Positions 8,698 through 18,163 are shown, counted from the stretch's first letter. The stretch is 64,000 nt of DNA from Pseudophaeobacter sp. EL27 (GCF_900313025.1 NZ_OMPQ01000002.1:248001-312000); one strand, 5' to 3'. Notes: generated by a model not told the origin, from the sequence alone. Numbers and translations: made by a program.

Positions 8698-9615
8698 ATG
8701 ATTCCAGTTCCCGCTGCAAATACCCCCCAGCGCGCCCGGCGCTCTGGTCTGGGGGTGCTCAATCACTTTGCTGGCTCTGCCCCCCTGACAATGCTGGCTC
8801 TGTGCTGCGCTCTCTCCGCCTGTTCCTCCCTGCCGCAATCGGGGATTTCCTTTGCCACCCGTGGCGAACAGATCGGGGATCAGCGCAGCCAGACCGCCGT
8901 TGTCCAGACAAAGACCCAGGCCCAGTTTGCCAAGGGCCAGGTCACTCTGGTCGCACCTCAGGGCCACTGTATCGACGCAACGATGCTGCGACAGGAAGCC
9001 ACTGGTGGCTTTGCCCTGCTGCCCCGTTGCAATCTACTACATGGCACCCAGCTCTTTGGCCGAAATCGCGCTGCCGTTATTACCGCAACCATTGGCCCGG
9101 CGCAGGGGGCCGCCGCGCCCTCGACAACAGAGCTGGCCCAGACGGCCGAGGGGGCAAGGCTGCTCTATTATGATGATAAGGGCCTGTTGCCATTGGTTCG
9201 GCTCCAATGGCCTGGTCACAGTGCCATGGGAGGATCCGGCGCCAGCGATGAGCATTGGCGTGGCGCCTTTGTGGTGAACAATCACCTGGTTGTTCTGGCG
9301 CTATATGCCCCCGAAGGCAGCAATCTCTTGGGGGCGGCCGGCGCCAAACTGTTGACCGATATGACCCGTCGCAGTCAAAAGGCCAGCCTTCAGGCGGCGC
9401 CACAGCCTGCTGCGATCTCGGCGCGCGAAGACAATGTGCGCCGCCCGGCACAGCAGGCGGCATCCCCAACCACCCGGCCAAAGGCGCGCCCTGGGTCCCA
9501 GGCCGGGGCGTCTGATCCGGCTCTTTCCCCGGCTGTGACGCAAAAACTCTCGCTGCGCAGGCGGATTGGCGGTTTATTTCGGACCTCTCCCGAGGCTAGA
9601 TTGACAACAGAGTGA
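8698..9615 (+). CDS. Predicted lipoprotein of unknown function
   Basis: About 305 residues from ATG 8698, which has GGCAGGAC upstream; ATG 8659 is an alternative. A hydrophobic segment ends in the lipobox LSAC, so the mature protein probably starts at Cys and is membrane-anchored in the periplasm. The body contains four cysteines (HCIDA, RCNLLHG) and WRGAFVVNNHLVVLALYAPEGS. The last 80 residues are basic, Ala/Pro-rich and probably disordered. I do not recognise a family. It is divergent from the pseudo-ABC gene across an inverted repeat. Confidence 0.65.
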   Translation: MIPVPAANTPQRARRSGLGVLNHFAGSAPLTMLALCCALSACSSLPQSGISFATRGEQIGDQRSQTAVVQTKTQAQFAKGQVTLVAPQGHCIDATMLRQEATGGFALLPRCNLLHGTQLFGRNRAAVITATIGPAQGAAAPSTTELAQTAEGARLLYYDDKGLLPLVRLQWPGHSAMGGSGASDEHWRGAFVVNNHLVVLALYAPEGSNLLGAAGAKLLTDMTRRSQKASLQAAPQPAAISAREDNVRRPAQQAASPTTRPKARPGSQAGASDPALSPAVTQKLSLRRRIGGLFRTSPEARLTTE

Positions 9616-9738
9616 AGAAGGTCGAAGGCTCTTTTGAACCAACGACTTGGCAAACAGCGGAGAGATCTTCGCAACACCGATCCCCAAGGCAGAAGCCGCG
9701 GGCAAATGGCCAAAGACAACAAAGGGTGCAGAACGCAT

Positions 9739-10500
9739 ATGGGCGGGTTTCTTAGCAAGCTGTTTCATCGACGCGCCTTGCGGCGCTGGCAGCATAGCGC
9801 AACGCGCGCCGCAAACATATCGCTGCCACTGCTGCGCCAACAACGCAACCAAGCCCGCGCCCTGCGCAGCCAGCTGGATCGGCTGATCCATATCGCTGAG
9901 GGGCGCCTGGCCCTGCCGCAGATTGGCTCCTCCTTCTTTCCACGCCCCCATGGCACCGACTGGTCCTGGCGCCCTGAGCTGTGGCGCGGCCCGATGCCGA
10001 CACCCGGGATTTCCTCGGTGCCGTCAAAATCCAAACTCGGCGAAGAAATCACCCTGTTTCACGATTGCAGCATTTCGGAACTGACCCTGCGCCAGTTGCG
10101 CAACAGCCGCGAAGAGGATCTCGCCCCCTTTGGCCTGCGCATGGATGTGTTCAATTTTGACGGCTCTTTCCTGTCGCTGGTGGTGGATTTGCCAACCGAG
10201 GCCTGCGAGGGGCTGTCGCGCCATCATCTGATGCGCATCGACAGCATCATCGAGACCGAAAAACCGATCGAGATCTTTGCCCGCCTCAATATCCGCCACG
10301 GTCCCAACACCGAGCAGCTGGTGCGGGAATTGCCTCTTGGTGAAAAGAACGTCACCGTGGAGTTTGACCTTGCCTACTCCGACCTGAACGAAAAGCGCAT
10401 AGAGCGGATCTGGCTCGACCTCATCTTTGAGGCCCCCGACATGAACCAGGTGGTGCTGCGTGATCTGACTTTTGCGCGCCACCGCCGCGCCAATATCTGA
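9739..10500 (+). CDS. Conserved hypothetical protein
   Basis: A 253-residue soluble protein from ATG 9739, where the protein-like sequence begins; upstream in-frame codons look like non-coding extension. The N-terminus is very basic (KLFHRRALRRW) and is followed by a helical stretch (LLRQQRNQARALRSQLDRL). The second half is strand-rich (FGLRMDVFNFDGSFLSLVVD, then VTVEFDLAYSDLNEKR) and looks like a beta-sandwich. I recognise no enzymatic motif. The next gene starts 10 bp after the stop, so the two probably form an operon. Confidence 0.65.
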   Translation: MGGFLSKLFHRRALRRWQHSATRAANISLPLLRQQRNQARALRSQLDRLIHIAEGRLALPQIGSSFFPRPHGTDWSWRPELWRGPMPTPGISSVPSKSKLGEEITLFHDCSISELTLRQLRNSREEDLAPFGLRMDVFNFDGSFLSLVVDLPTEACEGLSRHHLMRIDSIIETEKPIEIFARLNIRHGPNTEQLVRELPLGEKNVTVEFDLAYSDLNEKRIERIWLDLIFEAPDMNQVVLRDLTFARHRRANI

Positions 10501-10510
10501 GGCCCAAAAG

Positions 10511-10891
10511 ATGAGCGACCTGACCATCACCAAGATCCGTTTTCACAATGGCACCTGGGAAGGGGTCATCCAGAACGCCGCGGACAATGGCCTGCCGCCA
10601 GATATCCAGGTGCTTTATCAGGATCGCCCGCTTGAGGGCATCTCGATCACCGAAGGTGCTGCCACCAGCGAGTGGAACCTGCATATTGCCATTCCAGCCC
10701 AGGCCATTTCAGACGGGGTGCAGACCTTTGTCATCGCCGAGGGTGGCAGCGGCGGGCAAAAGCTGCAGAGCTTCTCTTTGATCGCAGGGGAGGCCGCCGT
10801 CGATGACATGCGCGCCGAAATTGAACTGCTGCGCGCCGAGCTGGACATGCTGAAACGCGCCTTTCGCCGTCATTGCCTGGAAACCAGCTAG
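10511..10891 (+). CDS. Small conserved hypothetical protein with C-terminal coiled coil
   Basis: 126 residues from ATG 10511, 10 bp downstream of the previous gene. The N-terminal 90 residues look like a small beta domain (ITKIRFHNGTWEGVIQNA, then TFVIAEGGSGG). Residues about 97-120 form an amphipathic helix with heptad leucines (DDMRAEIELLRAELDMLKRAF), likely an oligomerisation coiled coil. The function is unknown. Co-transcription with the preceding gene suggests a shared role. Confidence 0.65.
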   Translation: MSDLTITKIRFHNGTWEGVIQNAADNGLPPDIQVLYQDRPLEGISITEGAATSEWNLHIAIPAQAISDGVQTFVIAEGGSGGQKLQSFSLIAGEAAVDDMRAEIELLRAELDMLKRAFRRHCLETS

Positions 10892-10923
10892 TCAGCCATA
10901 CCTCCCCTGCCTGTAGATCCCGA

Positions 10924-11670
10924 TCAGGTCAGGGCGGCAAAAGCCTCGCCCAGCTGTTTCATCGCCTTGGCATAGGGCCCCGGCCCATAGCTGGCCCGTG
11001 CGACGCCGGCCTCCGCCACGGCTGACAGGGTCAAACCGCCACGCATCATCACATTAACCGGCAGCGGCGAGGCCGCGGTAATCCGGGCAATCAAATCCAC
11101 ATCCGTCAGACCGGGGATAAAAAATCCACTGGCGCCGGCGGCAGCATAGGCGGCGGCGCGGGTCAGTGCCTCCTCCACCAGATCCGCATGTTTGCCAGCC
11201 TCGGGCTCTTTCAGGAACAGATCGGTGCGGGCATTGATAAAATAGTCCCCATTGGCCGCGCGCATTGCGGCAATCCGGCGGGACTGTTCTTCGACGCCAT
11301 AGAGCCCGGAGCCGCCAATGATCTGATCCTCAAAATTGATCCCGACTGAGCCGGTTTCCACCAGTTTTTGGGCATTCTGAGTCAGGGCCTCGGGCTGTTG
11401 CGCAAATCCCCCCTCAAAATCCACCGTCAGTGGCAGATCACTGGTGGCAGTAATCCGGGTGGCGATCTGCAACAACAGCTCCAGCGGGATATCCTCTCCG
11501 TCGCCATAGCCCTGTGCTGCCGCCACCGACCAGCTGCCTGTGGCCAGCGCCTGTGCTCCGGCCTTGGAAAGGGCCGCCGCGCTGCCGGCATCCCAGATAT
11601 TGTAGAGCACCAAAGGTGTGCCGGGTTGATGCAGCTCGGCAAAGGCGCGGGCGCGGGCGGAATAGGTCAT
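10924..11670 (-). CDS. Isocitrate lyase/phosphoenolpyruvate mutase family protein
   Basis: A 248-residue TIM-barrel protein of the PEP-mutase/isocitrate-lyase superfamily, whose members make or break C-C or C-P bonds of 2-oxo-acid-like substrates with Mg2+. It shows the N-terminal LYNIWDAGSAAALSKAG segment, a VDFEGGF metal-site motif, GINFEDQI and INARTDLF, all typical. The KKCGH loop of true isocitrate lyases is not seen, so the substrate is uncertain. ATG 11670 overlaps the ada stop (ATGA at 11667-11670), so it is translationally coupled to ada. Confidence 0.85.
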   Translation of the reverse strand: MTYSARARAFAELHQPGTPLVLYNIWDAGSAAALSKAGAQALATGSWSVAAAQGYGDGEDIPLELLLQIATRITATSDLPLTVDFEGGFAQQPEALTQNAQKLVETGSVGINFEDQIIGGSGLYGVEEQSRRIAAMRAANGDYFINARTDLFLKEPEAGKHADLVEEALTRAAAYAAAGASGFFIPGLTDVDLIARITAASPLPVNVMMRGGLTLSAVAEAGVARASYGPGPYAKAMKQLGEAFAALT

Positions 11671-12731
11671 GCAGTCAATCTCTCTGTATAGCTGGTTTCG
11701 ATCTCGATCAGGCGTTGCTTGCGCCACAGCCCACCGCCATAACCGGTCAGGCTGCCATCAGCCGATAAGACCCGGTGACAGGGGACGACCACGGCAAGCT
11801 GATTGCTGCCATTGGCCCGCGCTACGGCACGGGTGGCCGAGGGGCGCCCCAGTTCCTGCGCGATCTGCGAATAGCTGCGGGTCTCGCCCGCTGGGATCTG
11901 CAGCAGATAGCGCCAGACCTCGCGTTCAAAGGCGGTGCCATGCAGGGCCAATGGCGTGTCAAACCGCGCCTGGGTTCCGGTGAAGTAATCCGCCAGCTCA
12001 GCCGCGATTTGCTGCGTGGGCTCAGGTCGGCCAAAGCCGACACCGCCGGGCTGCGCCTTTTGCAGCCGCTGCATTTCGCGCGGCAAGGCCTTACGATCGG
12101 CAAACTCCAACAGATGCAACTGGTGCTGACAGCTGATGGCAATCATCGCCCCCAGTGGTGTGTCGATCCAATCCGCCAACAGCAAGGCCTCTTTGCGAAA
12201 GGCGCCCGGCGCCATGCCGACCAGCCGGGCAAAGGCCGCACGAAAGGCCGAAGGGCTGTCAAAACCCGCATCAATCTGCGCCGCAATCACCGGCTCTCCG
12301 GCGGAGAGGGCGGTAAAGCCCTCACGCAGGCGGCGTTGCCGCGCCATCTCCAGAAAGGTCATGCCAAAATGGCGTTTAAAGGCGCGGCGCACAGTTGAGG
12401 GGTCATATCCTAGCTGCACCAGATCGCCCTCGCGCCAGCGATGGGTTGGGCGGGCCTCCAGCGCGTCGATCAGGGGCTGCACCATGGGGTCATCCCCGGC
12501 GGCGGCCTTGAGCGGCTTGCAGCGTTTGCAGGCGCGAAACCCCGCCTCGATACATTCGCCAGGGGTGGCAAAGAACTGGCAGTTCTCGAACTTGGGATTG
12601 CGTGCAGGGCAGCTCAGCCGGCAGAAGATGCCAGTGGAGGAGACACCAACATAGGCGCGCCCCTCATAGCTTTCATCGCGGGTGCAAAGCGCTGTGTACA
12701 GCGTTTGGGAATCAGGCAGGTCAAACATCAT
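11667..12731 (-). CDS. ada: Bifunctional DNA alkylation regulator/methyltransferase Ada
   Basis: 354 residues with the full Ada layout. The N-terminal zinc domain has four cysteines (Cys37, Cys41, Cys68, Cys71), one of which accepts methyl from phosphotriesters and turns the protein into an activator. An AraC-type HTH follows at about 95-180. The C-terminal O6-methylguanine methyltransferase has the PCHR active site (Cys about 318). It repairs and senses DNA methylation. A PEP-mutase-like gene overlaps its stop, an unusual partner compared with the alkB or alkA seen elsewhere. Confidence 0.96.
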   Translation of the reverse strand: MMFDLPDSQTLYTALCTRDESYEGRAYVGVSSTGIFCRLSCPARNPKFENCQFFATPGECIEAGFRACKRCKPLKAAAGDDPMVQPLIDALEARPTHRWREGDLVQLGYDPSTVRRAFKRHFGMTFLEMARQRRLREGFTALSAGEPVIAAQIDAGFDSPSAFRAAFARLVGMAPGAFRKEALLLADWIDTPLGAMIAISCQHQLHLLEFADRKALPREMQRLQKAQPGGVGFGRPEPTQQIAAELADYFTGTQARFDTPLALHGTAFEREVWRYLLQIPAGETRSYSQIAQELGRPSATRAVARANGSNQLAVVVPCHRVLSADGSLTGYGGGLWRKQRLIEIETSYTERLTA

Positions 12732-12821
12732 GACCCAAGACTAACCACTCCCAGCCCCTGCCGTCGCCGGTTTCCGGGCGTTAATGTGGAAAATCTCAGG
12801 TCACGCTTGCGTGTATTCGCC

Positions 12822-13919
12822 TCAACGTCGCGGCTTTTTTTTGCGTTTCACCGCGGCGCGAATGGTCTTTTGCAGGGCCTTGTCGCTACCTTTACGTTCC
12901 GCCAGAGAGGCGGTGTTGAACCGCTCTTCCGCTGCAAGCTTGTTCCAACGCTCCAAGCGCAGCGGGTTCACCTCACCGCGTTTGACAGCGGCATTGATGG
13001 CACAGCCCGGTTCACTGTCATGTTTGCAATTGCGGAATTTGCATTGGGTGGCCAGCGCAGTCAGATCTTCAAACAGATCGGCAATGCCGCTTTCGGCCTC
13101 GGCCATCTGCAACTCGCGCATCCCTGGCGTATCCATCACCGCGCAGCCATTGGGCAAAAAGCGCATGTGCCGGTGCCGGGTGGTATGGCGACCGCGCGCG
13201 TCATCTTCGCGGATTTCTGCCGTTTCGGCAGTCTCTTTGCCAAAGAGCGCATTGACCAGCGTTGATTTCCCCACCCCGGAGGAGCCCAGAAACACCAGCG
13301 TTTCTCCCGGTTTGCACCAGGGGGCGAGCTGCGCCTTGGCTGCATCACTTTTCGCGTTGAGCAAAACCACCGGCACCCGCGCCGAAATTGCCTCGGCCTG
13401 TTCCACATAGGGTGTCGGATCCTCACAGAGATCCGGTTTGGTCAACAGGATCACCGGCGTCACCCCGGCCTCAAAGCCGAGGGCCAGATAGCGCTCCAGC
13501 CGGGCAAGATTGAAATCCGGGTTACAGGAGCTGACGATAAAACTGGTGTCGGTATTGGCCGCGATCAGCTGGATGCTGCGGTCATGACCCGGCGCGCGAC
13601 GCTTGAACAGGCTTTTGCGCTCCAGCACCCGGCTGGAGGTCGGCAAGACCTGGTTGAACAGCACCCAGTCACCCACCGTGGCCGCCAGTTTTGGCGGCAC
13701 CAGCTGGTCGATGCCATCCCCCTGCACCCGCAACCCGCTGCGATGGGCCTCCACCACGCGTACCGGAGGGGTCTTCTCCAGGTCGATCCCCACCACCTGG
13801 TCCGCAAAGAACTCCTGCCAGCCGAGCTTCTCCAGCGCGGTCAACTCAGCATCGCCCAGCGCCGGACTGTCCTGAGCAGCATCATTTGGCAGCTCTTGGG
13901 GGGTATCCCGTGTTGTCAT
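12822..13919 (-). CDS. rsgA: Ribosome small subunit-dependent GTPase A
   Basis: A circularly permuted GTPase that assists late 30S subunit maturation. The 365 residues show an N-terminal OB-like domain, then the G4 motif TKPD before the G1 motif GSSGVGKST and the G3 motif DTPG, which is the diagnostic permuted order. The C-terminal zinc-binding segment (CKFRNCKHDSEPGC) is intact. The tail is highly basic (VKRKKKPRR), as expected for rRNA binding. It appears to be monocistronic. Confidence 0.96.
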   Translation of the reverse strand: MTTRDTPQELPNDAAQDSPALGDAELTALEKLGWQEFFADQVVGIDLEKTPPVRVVEAHRSGLRVQGDGIDQLVPPKLAATVGDWVLFNQVLPTSSRVLERKSLFKRRAPGHDRSIQLIAANTDTSFIVSSCNPDFNLARLERYLALGFEAGVTPVILLTKPDLCEDPTPYVEQAEAISARVPVVLLNAKSDAAKAQLAPWCKPGETLVFLGSSGVGKSTLVNALFGKETAETAEIREDDARGRHTTRHRHMRFLPNGCAVMDTPGMRELQMAEAESGIADLFEDLTALATQCKFRNCKHDSEPGCAINAAVKRGEVNPLRLERWNKLAAEERFNTASLAERKGSDKALQKTIRAAVKRKKKPRR

Positions 13920-14041
13920 AAAGGGTCTGCTTTCTTGCGGAGGCGAGGCGAAATTGGTCGCGCGCTAGGAATCACATATTGCCAGCCAGCTAAAGCCCCC
14001 TTGCAGCTGTTTCGGCTGCAAAGGCAAAAGGGTGACACAAA

Positions 14042-14067
14042 AGAACCGCCCCCAAAGGAGCGGTTCT
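14042..14067 (-). terminator. Terminator of the gpmI-envC-ctpA operon
   Basis: A perfect 8-bp inverted repeat, AGAACCGC / GCGGTTCT, has a 10-nt loop about 55 bp past the ctpA stop. On the minus strand it runs into TTTTGTG. A second hairpin, TTGCAGC / GCTGCAA, follows at 14001-14021. Confidence 0.7.
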
Positions 14068-14121
14068 GATCTTTGTAGCCGGTCAATTTCAGGGACTCCG
14101 CCCCAGAGATTGCCCCTATGA

Positions 14122-15462
14122 CTATTGCTTTGGCCCCAGAGCAACGAGACCTTTGAGAATGTCGATAGCATAGGCCAGCTGATAGTCCTGCGCGCGCAGT
14201 TCAGCCGCTTTTTCGGCCCGCTCACGATCCTCGGTGATCTGGCGGATTTCATCCTCGGTCAGGCTGTCGTTGTTGAGGCTGCCACGCAGGTCCGCCTCGG
14301 TGCGGGTGCGGCGGGCTGCGCTTTCCTCTGCGGCCTCTTCACTCTCGGCGGTGCGACGGGGCTGTTCCACCACGATATCGGGAGAGACGCCCAGCGCCTG
14401 GATCGAGCGACCCGATGGCGTATAGTAGCGCGCCGTGGTCAGGCGCATCGCCCCATTGCCCCGCAGCGGCATCACGGTCTGAACCGAGCCTTTGCCAAAG
14501 CTCTTGGTGCCAACGACGATGGCACGGCGATGATCCTGCAGCGCACCCGCCACAATTTCAGAGGCCGAGGCAGAGCCGCCATTGATCAGCACCACGATGG
14601 GTTTGCCATCTGAGAGATCACCAGGGGTTGCATTAAAGCGCTCGCCGTCCTCGGGGTTGCGGCCCCGGGTCGAGACGATCTCACCACTGTTGAGGAAACT
14701 ATCCGCAACGCTGATCGCCTCGGTCAGCAAGCCGCCCGGGTTATTGCGCAGATCCAGCACGATGCCACTGACTTTGTCGATGCCACCAGCCTCTTCGATC
14801 TGCTCTTGCAAGCCGGATTCCAGATTGGGCGTGGTCTGACGGTTGAAGGTGGTGATCCGCAGAACCACGGTCTCGCCCTCGGTGCGGGCACGCACGGCGG
14901 TCAGCTTGATGGTGTCGCGGATGATCGAGACGTCAAAGGGTTCCCCCTCGCCTTCGCGCACCACGGTGATCACAATCTCAGAACCCACAGGGCCACGCAT
15001 CAGATCAACCGCTTCATCAAGGCCAAGGCCCAGCACGCTTTCGCCATCCACATGGGTGATGAAATCACCCGCTTCCATGCCGGCCTCATCCGCAGGGGTG
15101 CCATCGATGGGGGAGACAACTTTGACAAAGCCCTCTTCCTGGGTCACTTCGATGCCCAGGCCCCCAAATTCACCGCGCGTCTGCACCTGCATGCTGGCCG
15201 CATCATCGGGCTTCAGATAGCTGGAGTGCGGATCAAGCGAGGACAGCATGCCGCCAATGGCCGCCTCGATCAGCTCTTTCTCGTCAACCTCTTCGACATA
15301 TTGGGCGCGAATGCGCTCAAAGATATCGCCAAACAGATCCAGCTGTTCATAGACCGTCGCTTCGCGATCCGTTTCCTGCGCCAGCAGAGGGCCGGCCACA
15401 TAGGTCGTTGCAACGATTCCGGCCAGCGTGCCGCCGATCGCCGCCATGGCAAATTTTCTCAT
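14122..15462 (-). CDS. ctpA: C-terminal processing peptidase, S41 family
   Basis: A periplasmic serine protease of 446 residues. ATG 15462 is preferred because AAGG lies 8 nt upstream; an ATG at 15477 would overlap envC. An N-terminal signal or anchor segment (KFAMAAIGGTLAGIVAT) is followed by a PDZ domain (about 90-180; GLGIEVTQEEGFVKVVSPID). The S41 core has GGSASASEIVAGALQDH and the catalytic Lys in GTKSFGKGSVQT. CtpA trims cell-wall hydrolases and other envelope proteins. Position directly after envC fits a role in peptidoglycan remodelling. Confidence 0.95.
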   Translation of the reverse strand: MRKFAMAAIGGTLAGIVATTYVAGPLLAQETDREATVYEQLDLFGDIFERIRAQYVEEVDEKELIEAAIGGMLSSLDPHSSYLKPDDAASMQVQTRGEFGGLGIEVTQEEGFVKVVSPIDGTPADEAGMEAGDFITHVDGESVLGLGLDEAVDLMRGPVGSEIVITVVREGEGEPFDVSIIRDTIKLTAVRARTEGETVVLRITTFNRQTTPNLESGLQEQIEEAGGIDKVSGIVLDLRNNPGGLLTEAISVADSFLNSGEIVSTRGRNPEDGERFNATPGDLSDGKPIVVLINGGSASASEIVAGALQDHRRAIVVGTKSFGKGSVQTVMPLRGNGAMRLTTARYYTPSGRSIQALGVSPDIVVEQPRRTAESEEAAEESAARRTRTEADLRGSLNNDSLTEDEIRQITEDRERAEKAAELRAQDYQLAYAIDILKGLVALGPKQ

Positions 15463-15469
15463 GAAACCT

Positions 15470-16618
15470 TCATCCACCTTTTCCGATGCGGAACCATGTT
15501 GCAGGATCCACCGGGCTGTTATCCATTCTGACTTCTATATAGAGCGTTTCTGTCCGGTCAGTTCCACCCCCTTCACCGCTTAGTGACAAAATGGCACCAG
15601 CCTGTGGGGCACTGCCCCCCATCAGGCCCACCGGCGTGCCTGCGGGGATGACCTGACCGGCAGAGCCGTAAACCTCTGCAAGTCCTGACAGAATAAAGAG
15701 TGTATCGGGCTGCGGTTCAAGGATCACCACATTGCCAAGATCCAAAAGCGGCCCGCGGTAGCGGATTGTTGCCGCCGTAGGTGAGCTCACCAAGGCGCGA
15801 GGGCGGGCAGCGATCAGCAGACCAGGACGGGTGATGCCTGCCGCATCGCGCTTGTTGAAGGCCCGCAGCAGCAGCCCCTCCACCGGGAGGTCGATCTCGC
15901 CCCGCTGGGCACTGATATCGGCTGTGAGCGGGATAATTTCCCCAGGACCACCCGCGATTTCGGCCAGGCCACTGGCAAATCCGGTCAGCGTCTCGGTCGA
16001 AGAAATCAGGATGGCGGTGCGCACCGGGTTTTCGGTAAATCGCCGCGGCAGATCGGTTCGGTCCGAAATCGCCGTCGACAGCGCGGTGCGGGCCTGCTGC
16101 ACCCCGGTCAGACCCTTTTCCAGGGTGCCAGCGGCGCTTTGCTGCAACAGGCGCAGGGTCTGCACCTCGTCCAGATCCCGGCGCAGGGCCTCGGCCCGCA
16201 AATACAGCCCCGGAGTCACCTCGGCCACCATCATCGCCGAACGCGCCGCGCCCAAGGGCCCCGAAGGATGTAGCATCAGCACTGGCGGCGCTGAGGTTTC
16301 AATGGTCTGCAGAATGCCCAGTAGCTCCGCCACTTCGTCTTCGCGGGATTGCAACTGAGCCAGCAGTTGCGATTCGCGCCGTGCCACCCGGCGCAGCCCA
16401 TCCCGCATGGCGCCCAGCCCGGCCTCATAGGCGCGCACCGTGCCGGTCAGCGCCTTGACGCGGTCCCGCGCGCTCTCGGCCGCTTCCAAAGCCACTGTTG
16501 CAGCTTCCAACTGATCCGCTGCCGCCTGCGCCGCCTCGGCAGGCGCCTGCTGCCCCTGCAGCGGCGCGGCAAAGCTGATCGTCAGAAATAGAAGCAGCCC
16601 GGTGGCGCGTTTTATCAT
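15470..16618 (-). CDS. envC: EnvC-like murein hydrolase activator, degenerate M23 family
   Basis: 382 residues with a signal peptide, a long coiled coil (about 30-200) and a C-terminal LytM/M23 domain. In the M23 domain the catalytic HxH is absent (the equivalent strand reads LYIEVRMD), as in EnvC, which activates amidases rather than cutting peptidoglycan itself. It lies between gpmI and ctpA, 7 bp before the ctpA start. This gpmI-envC-ctpA order is conserved in many alphaproteobacteria and links it to daughter-cell separation. Confidence 0.88.
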   Translation of the reverse strand: MIKRATGLLLFLTISFAAPLQGQQAPAEAAQAAADQLEAATVALEAAESARDRVKALTGTVRAYEAGLGAMRDGLRRVARRESQLLAQLQSREDEVAELLGILQTIETSAPPVLMLHPSGPLGAARSAMMVAEVTPGLYLRAEALRRDLDEVQTLRLLQQSAAGTLEKGLTGVQQARTALSTAISDRTDLPRRFTENPVRTAILISSTETLTGFASGLAEIAGGPGEIIPLTADISAQRGEIDLPVEGLLLRAFNKRDAAGITRPGLLIAARPRALVSSPTAATIRYRGPLLDLGNVVILEPQPDTLFILSGLAEVYGSAGQVIPAGTPVGLMGGSAPQAGAILSLSGEGGGTDRTETLYIEVRMDNSPVDPATWFRIGKGG

Positions 16619-16645
16619 ATGGCTCAGGTCTTTTTGGTCTGGGTC

Positions 16646-18163
16646 TCAGGTCAAAAGGCTTTCACCGGTCATCTCATCCGGCTTGGGCAGATCCATAAGC
16701 TCTAGCAGGGTGGGGGCAAGATCGGCAAGACGGCCATTGCGCAGCCCGGCGCCTTTGGGTCCGCCAACCAGCGCCAGCGGCACCAGATTGGTGGTATGGG
16801 CGGTATGCGCGCCGCCGGTTTCGGGATCCAGCATGACCTCGCAATTGCCGTGATCCGCCGTCACCAGCATGGCGCCGCCCGCCTTTTCCAGCGCTGCGAC
16901 CACCTGTGCCAGCCCCTGGTCCACCGCCTCGCAGGCCTTGATCGCCGCCTGAATATCGCCGGTATGGCCCACCATATCGGGATTGGCGTAATTGGTCACA
17001 ATCAAGTCATAGCCCGCCTCGATCGCCGCAACAAACTTCTCGGTCACTTCCGGTGCGCTCATCTCAGGCTGCAGATCATAGGTGGCCACCTTGGGCGATT
17101 TGGGCATGGCGCGGTCTTCGCCCTGTTCCGGCTCTTCCTTGCCGCCATTGAGAAAGAAGGTCACATGCGGGTATTTCTCAGTCTCAGCCAGGCGGAACTG
17201 ACGTTTGCCCTGTTTGGCGACCCATTCGCCCAGGGTATTGACCAGCTCAGCCTTGGGATAGGCGGTGGTCATATAGGCATTGTGGCCCTTGGAGTAATCC
17301 ACCATCCCCAAGAGGGCTGCCAGTTTGGGGCGCGCGCCAGTGTCAAACTCGGCAAAGCCCGGCTCACCAATGGCACGCAGAATTTCACGGGCCCGATCGG
17401 CGCGGAAGTTCAGGCAGAAGAACCCGTCGCCATCGCGCAGCCCCTCATAGCCGCGGATCACACTGGCGCCGATGAATTCATCCGTTTCCGACTGGTTATA
17501 GGCATGGGTCACCGCATCATGGGCATCGGCAACGCTGCGCCCCTCGCCCTTGATCATCGCGCCGTAAGCCTCGCCAATCCGTTCCCAACGATTGTCACGG
17601 TCCATGGCAAAATAACGCCCGGTGACGGTTGCGATCTTGGCCCCTTTAGGCAGCTCTTCTTTCAGCTGTTCGAAATAGCCATAGGCCGATTTTGGCGCCA
17701 CATCGCGCCCATCGGTGATGGCATGCAGCCAGACTGGCACCCCGGCCTCGGTAATCGCCCGGATCGCCGCCAGAATGTGATTGATATGGCCATGCACGCC
17801 ACCATCCGAGACCAGCCCCATCAGATGCGCAGCACCGCCGGTTTCTTTCAGCCTGGCAATGAACGCCAAAAGGGCGGCGTTTTGTTCAAAGGAGCCATCC
17901 TCGATCGCCAGATCAATCTGGCCCAGATCCATCGCCACCACCCGGCCGGCACCGATATTGGTATGGCCCACCTCGGAATTGCCCATCTGGCCGCTGGGCA
18001 GGCCCACATCCGGCCCATGGGTCACCAGTCGCGCCTGCGGACCCGCCGCCATCAGCGCATCAAACATCGGCGTCTGCGCCAGATAGGGGGCATTGGCCTC
18101 CCCGGGTGCCGCACTGCCCCAGCCATCAAGAATGCAAAGAACGACGGGTTTGGGCGTGGACAT
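16646..18163 (-). CDS. gpmI: 2,3-bisphosphoglycerate-independent phosphoglycerate mutase
   Basis: The Mn2+-dependent glycolytic enzyme that interconverts 3- and 2-phosphoglycerate. The 505-residue length is standard. Motifs include ILDGWG with metal ligand Asp13, the nucleophile Ser63 in MGNSEVGHTN, the HAITDGRD segment and the C-terminal TADHGNCE metal site. It is the first gene of the gpmI-envC-ctpA run, 27 bp from envC. Confidence 0.98.
   Translation of the reverse strand: MSTPKPVVLCILDGWGSAAPGEANAPYLAQTPMFDALMAAGPQARLVTHGPDVGLPSGQMGNSEVGHTNIGAGRVVAMDLGQIDLAIEDGSFEQNAALLAFIARLKETGGAAHLMGLVSDGGVHGHINHILAAIRAITEAGVPVWLHAITDGRDVAPKSAYGYFEQLKEELPKGAKIATVTGRYFAMDRDNRWERIGEAYGAMIKGEGRSVADAHDAVTHAYNQSETDEFIGASVIRGYEGLRDGDGFFCLNFRADRAREILRAIGEPGFAEFDTGARPKLAALLGMVDYSKGHNAYMTTAYPKAELVNTLGEWVAKQGKRQFRLAETEKYPHVTFFLNGGKEEPEQGEDRAMPKSPKVATYDLQPEMSAPEVTEKFVAAIEAGYDLIVTNYANPDMVGHTGDIQAAIKACEAVDQGLAQVVAALEKAGGAMLVTADHGNCEVMLDPETGGAHTAHTTNLVPLALVGGPKGAGLRNGRLADLAPTLLELMDLPKPDEMTGESLLT

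Noticed and set aside
14001-14021. Hairpin TTGCAGC/GCTGCAA upstream of rsgA as an operator
   Set aside because: It directly follows the ctpA terminator and is more simply a second terminator-type hairpin; no regulator or conservation evidence.
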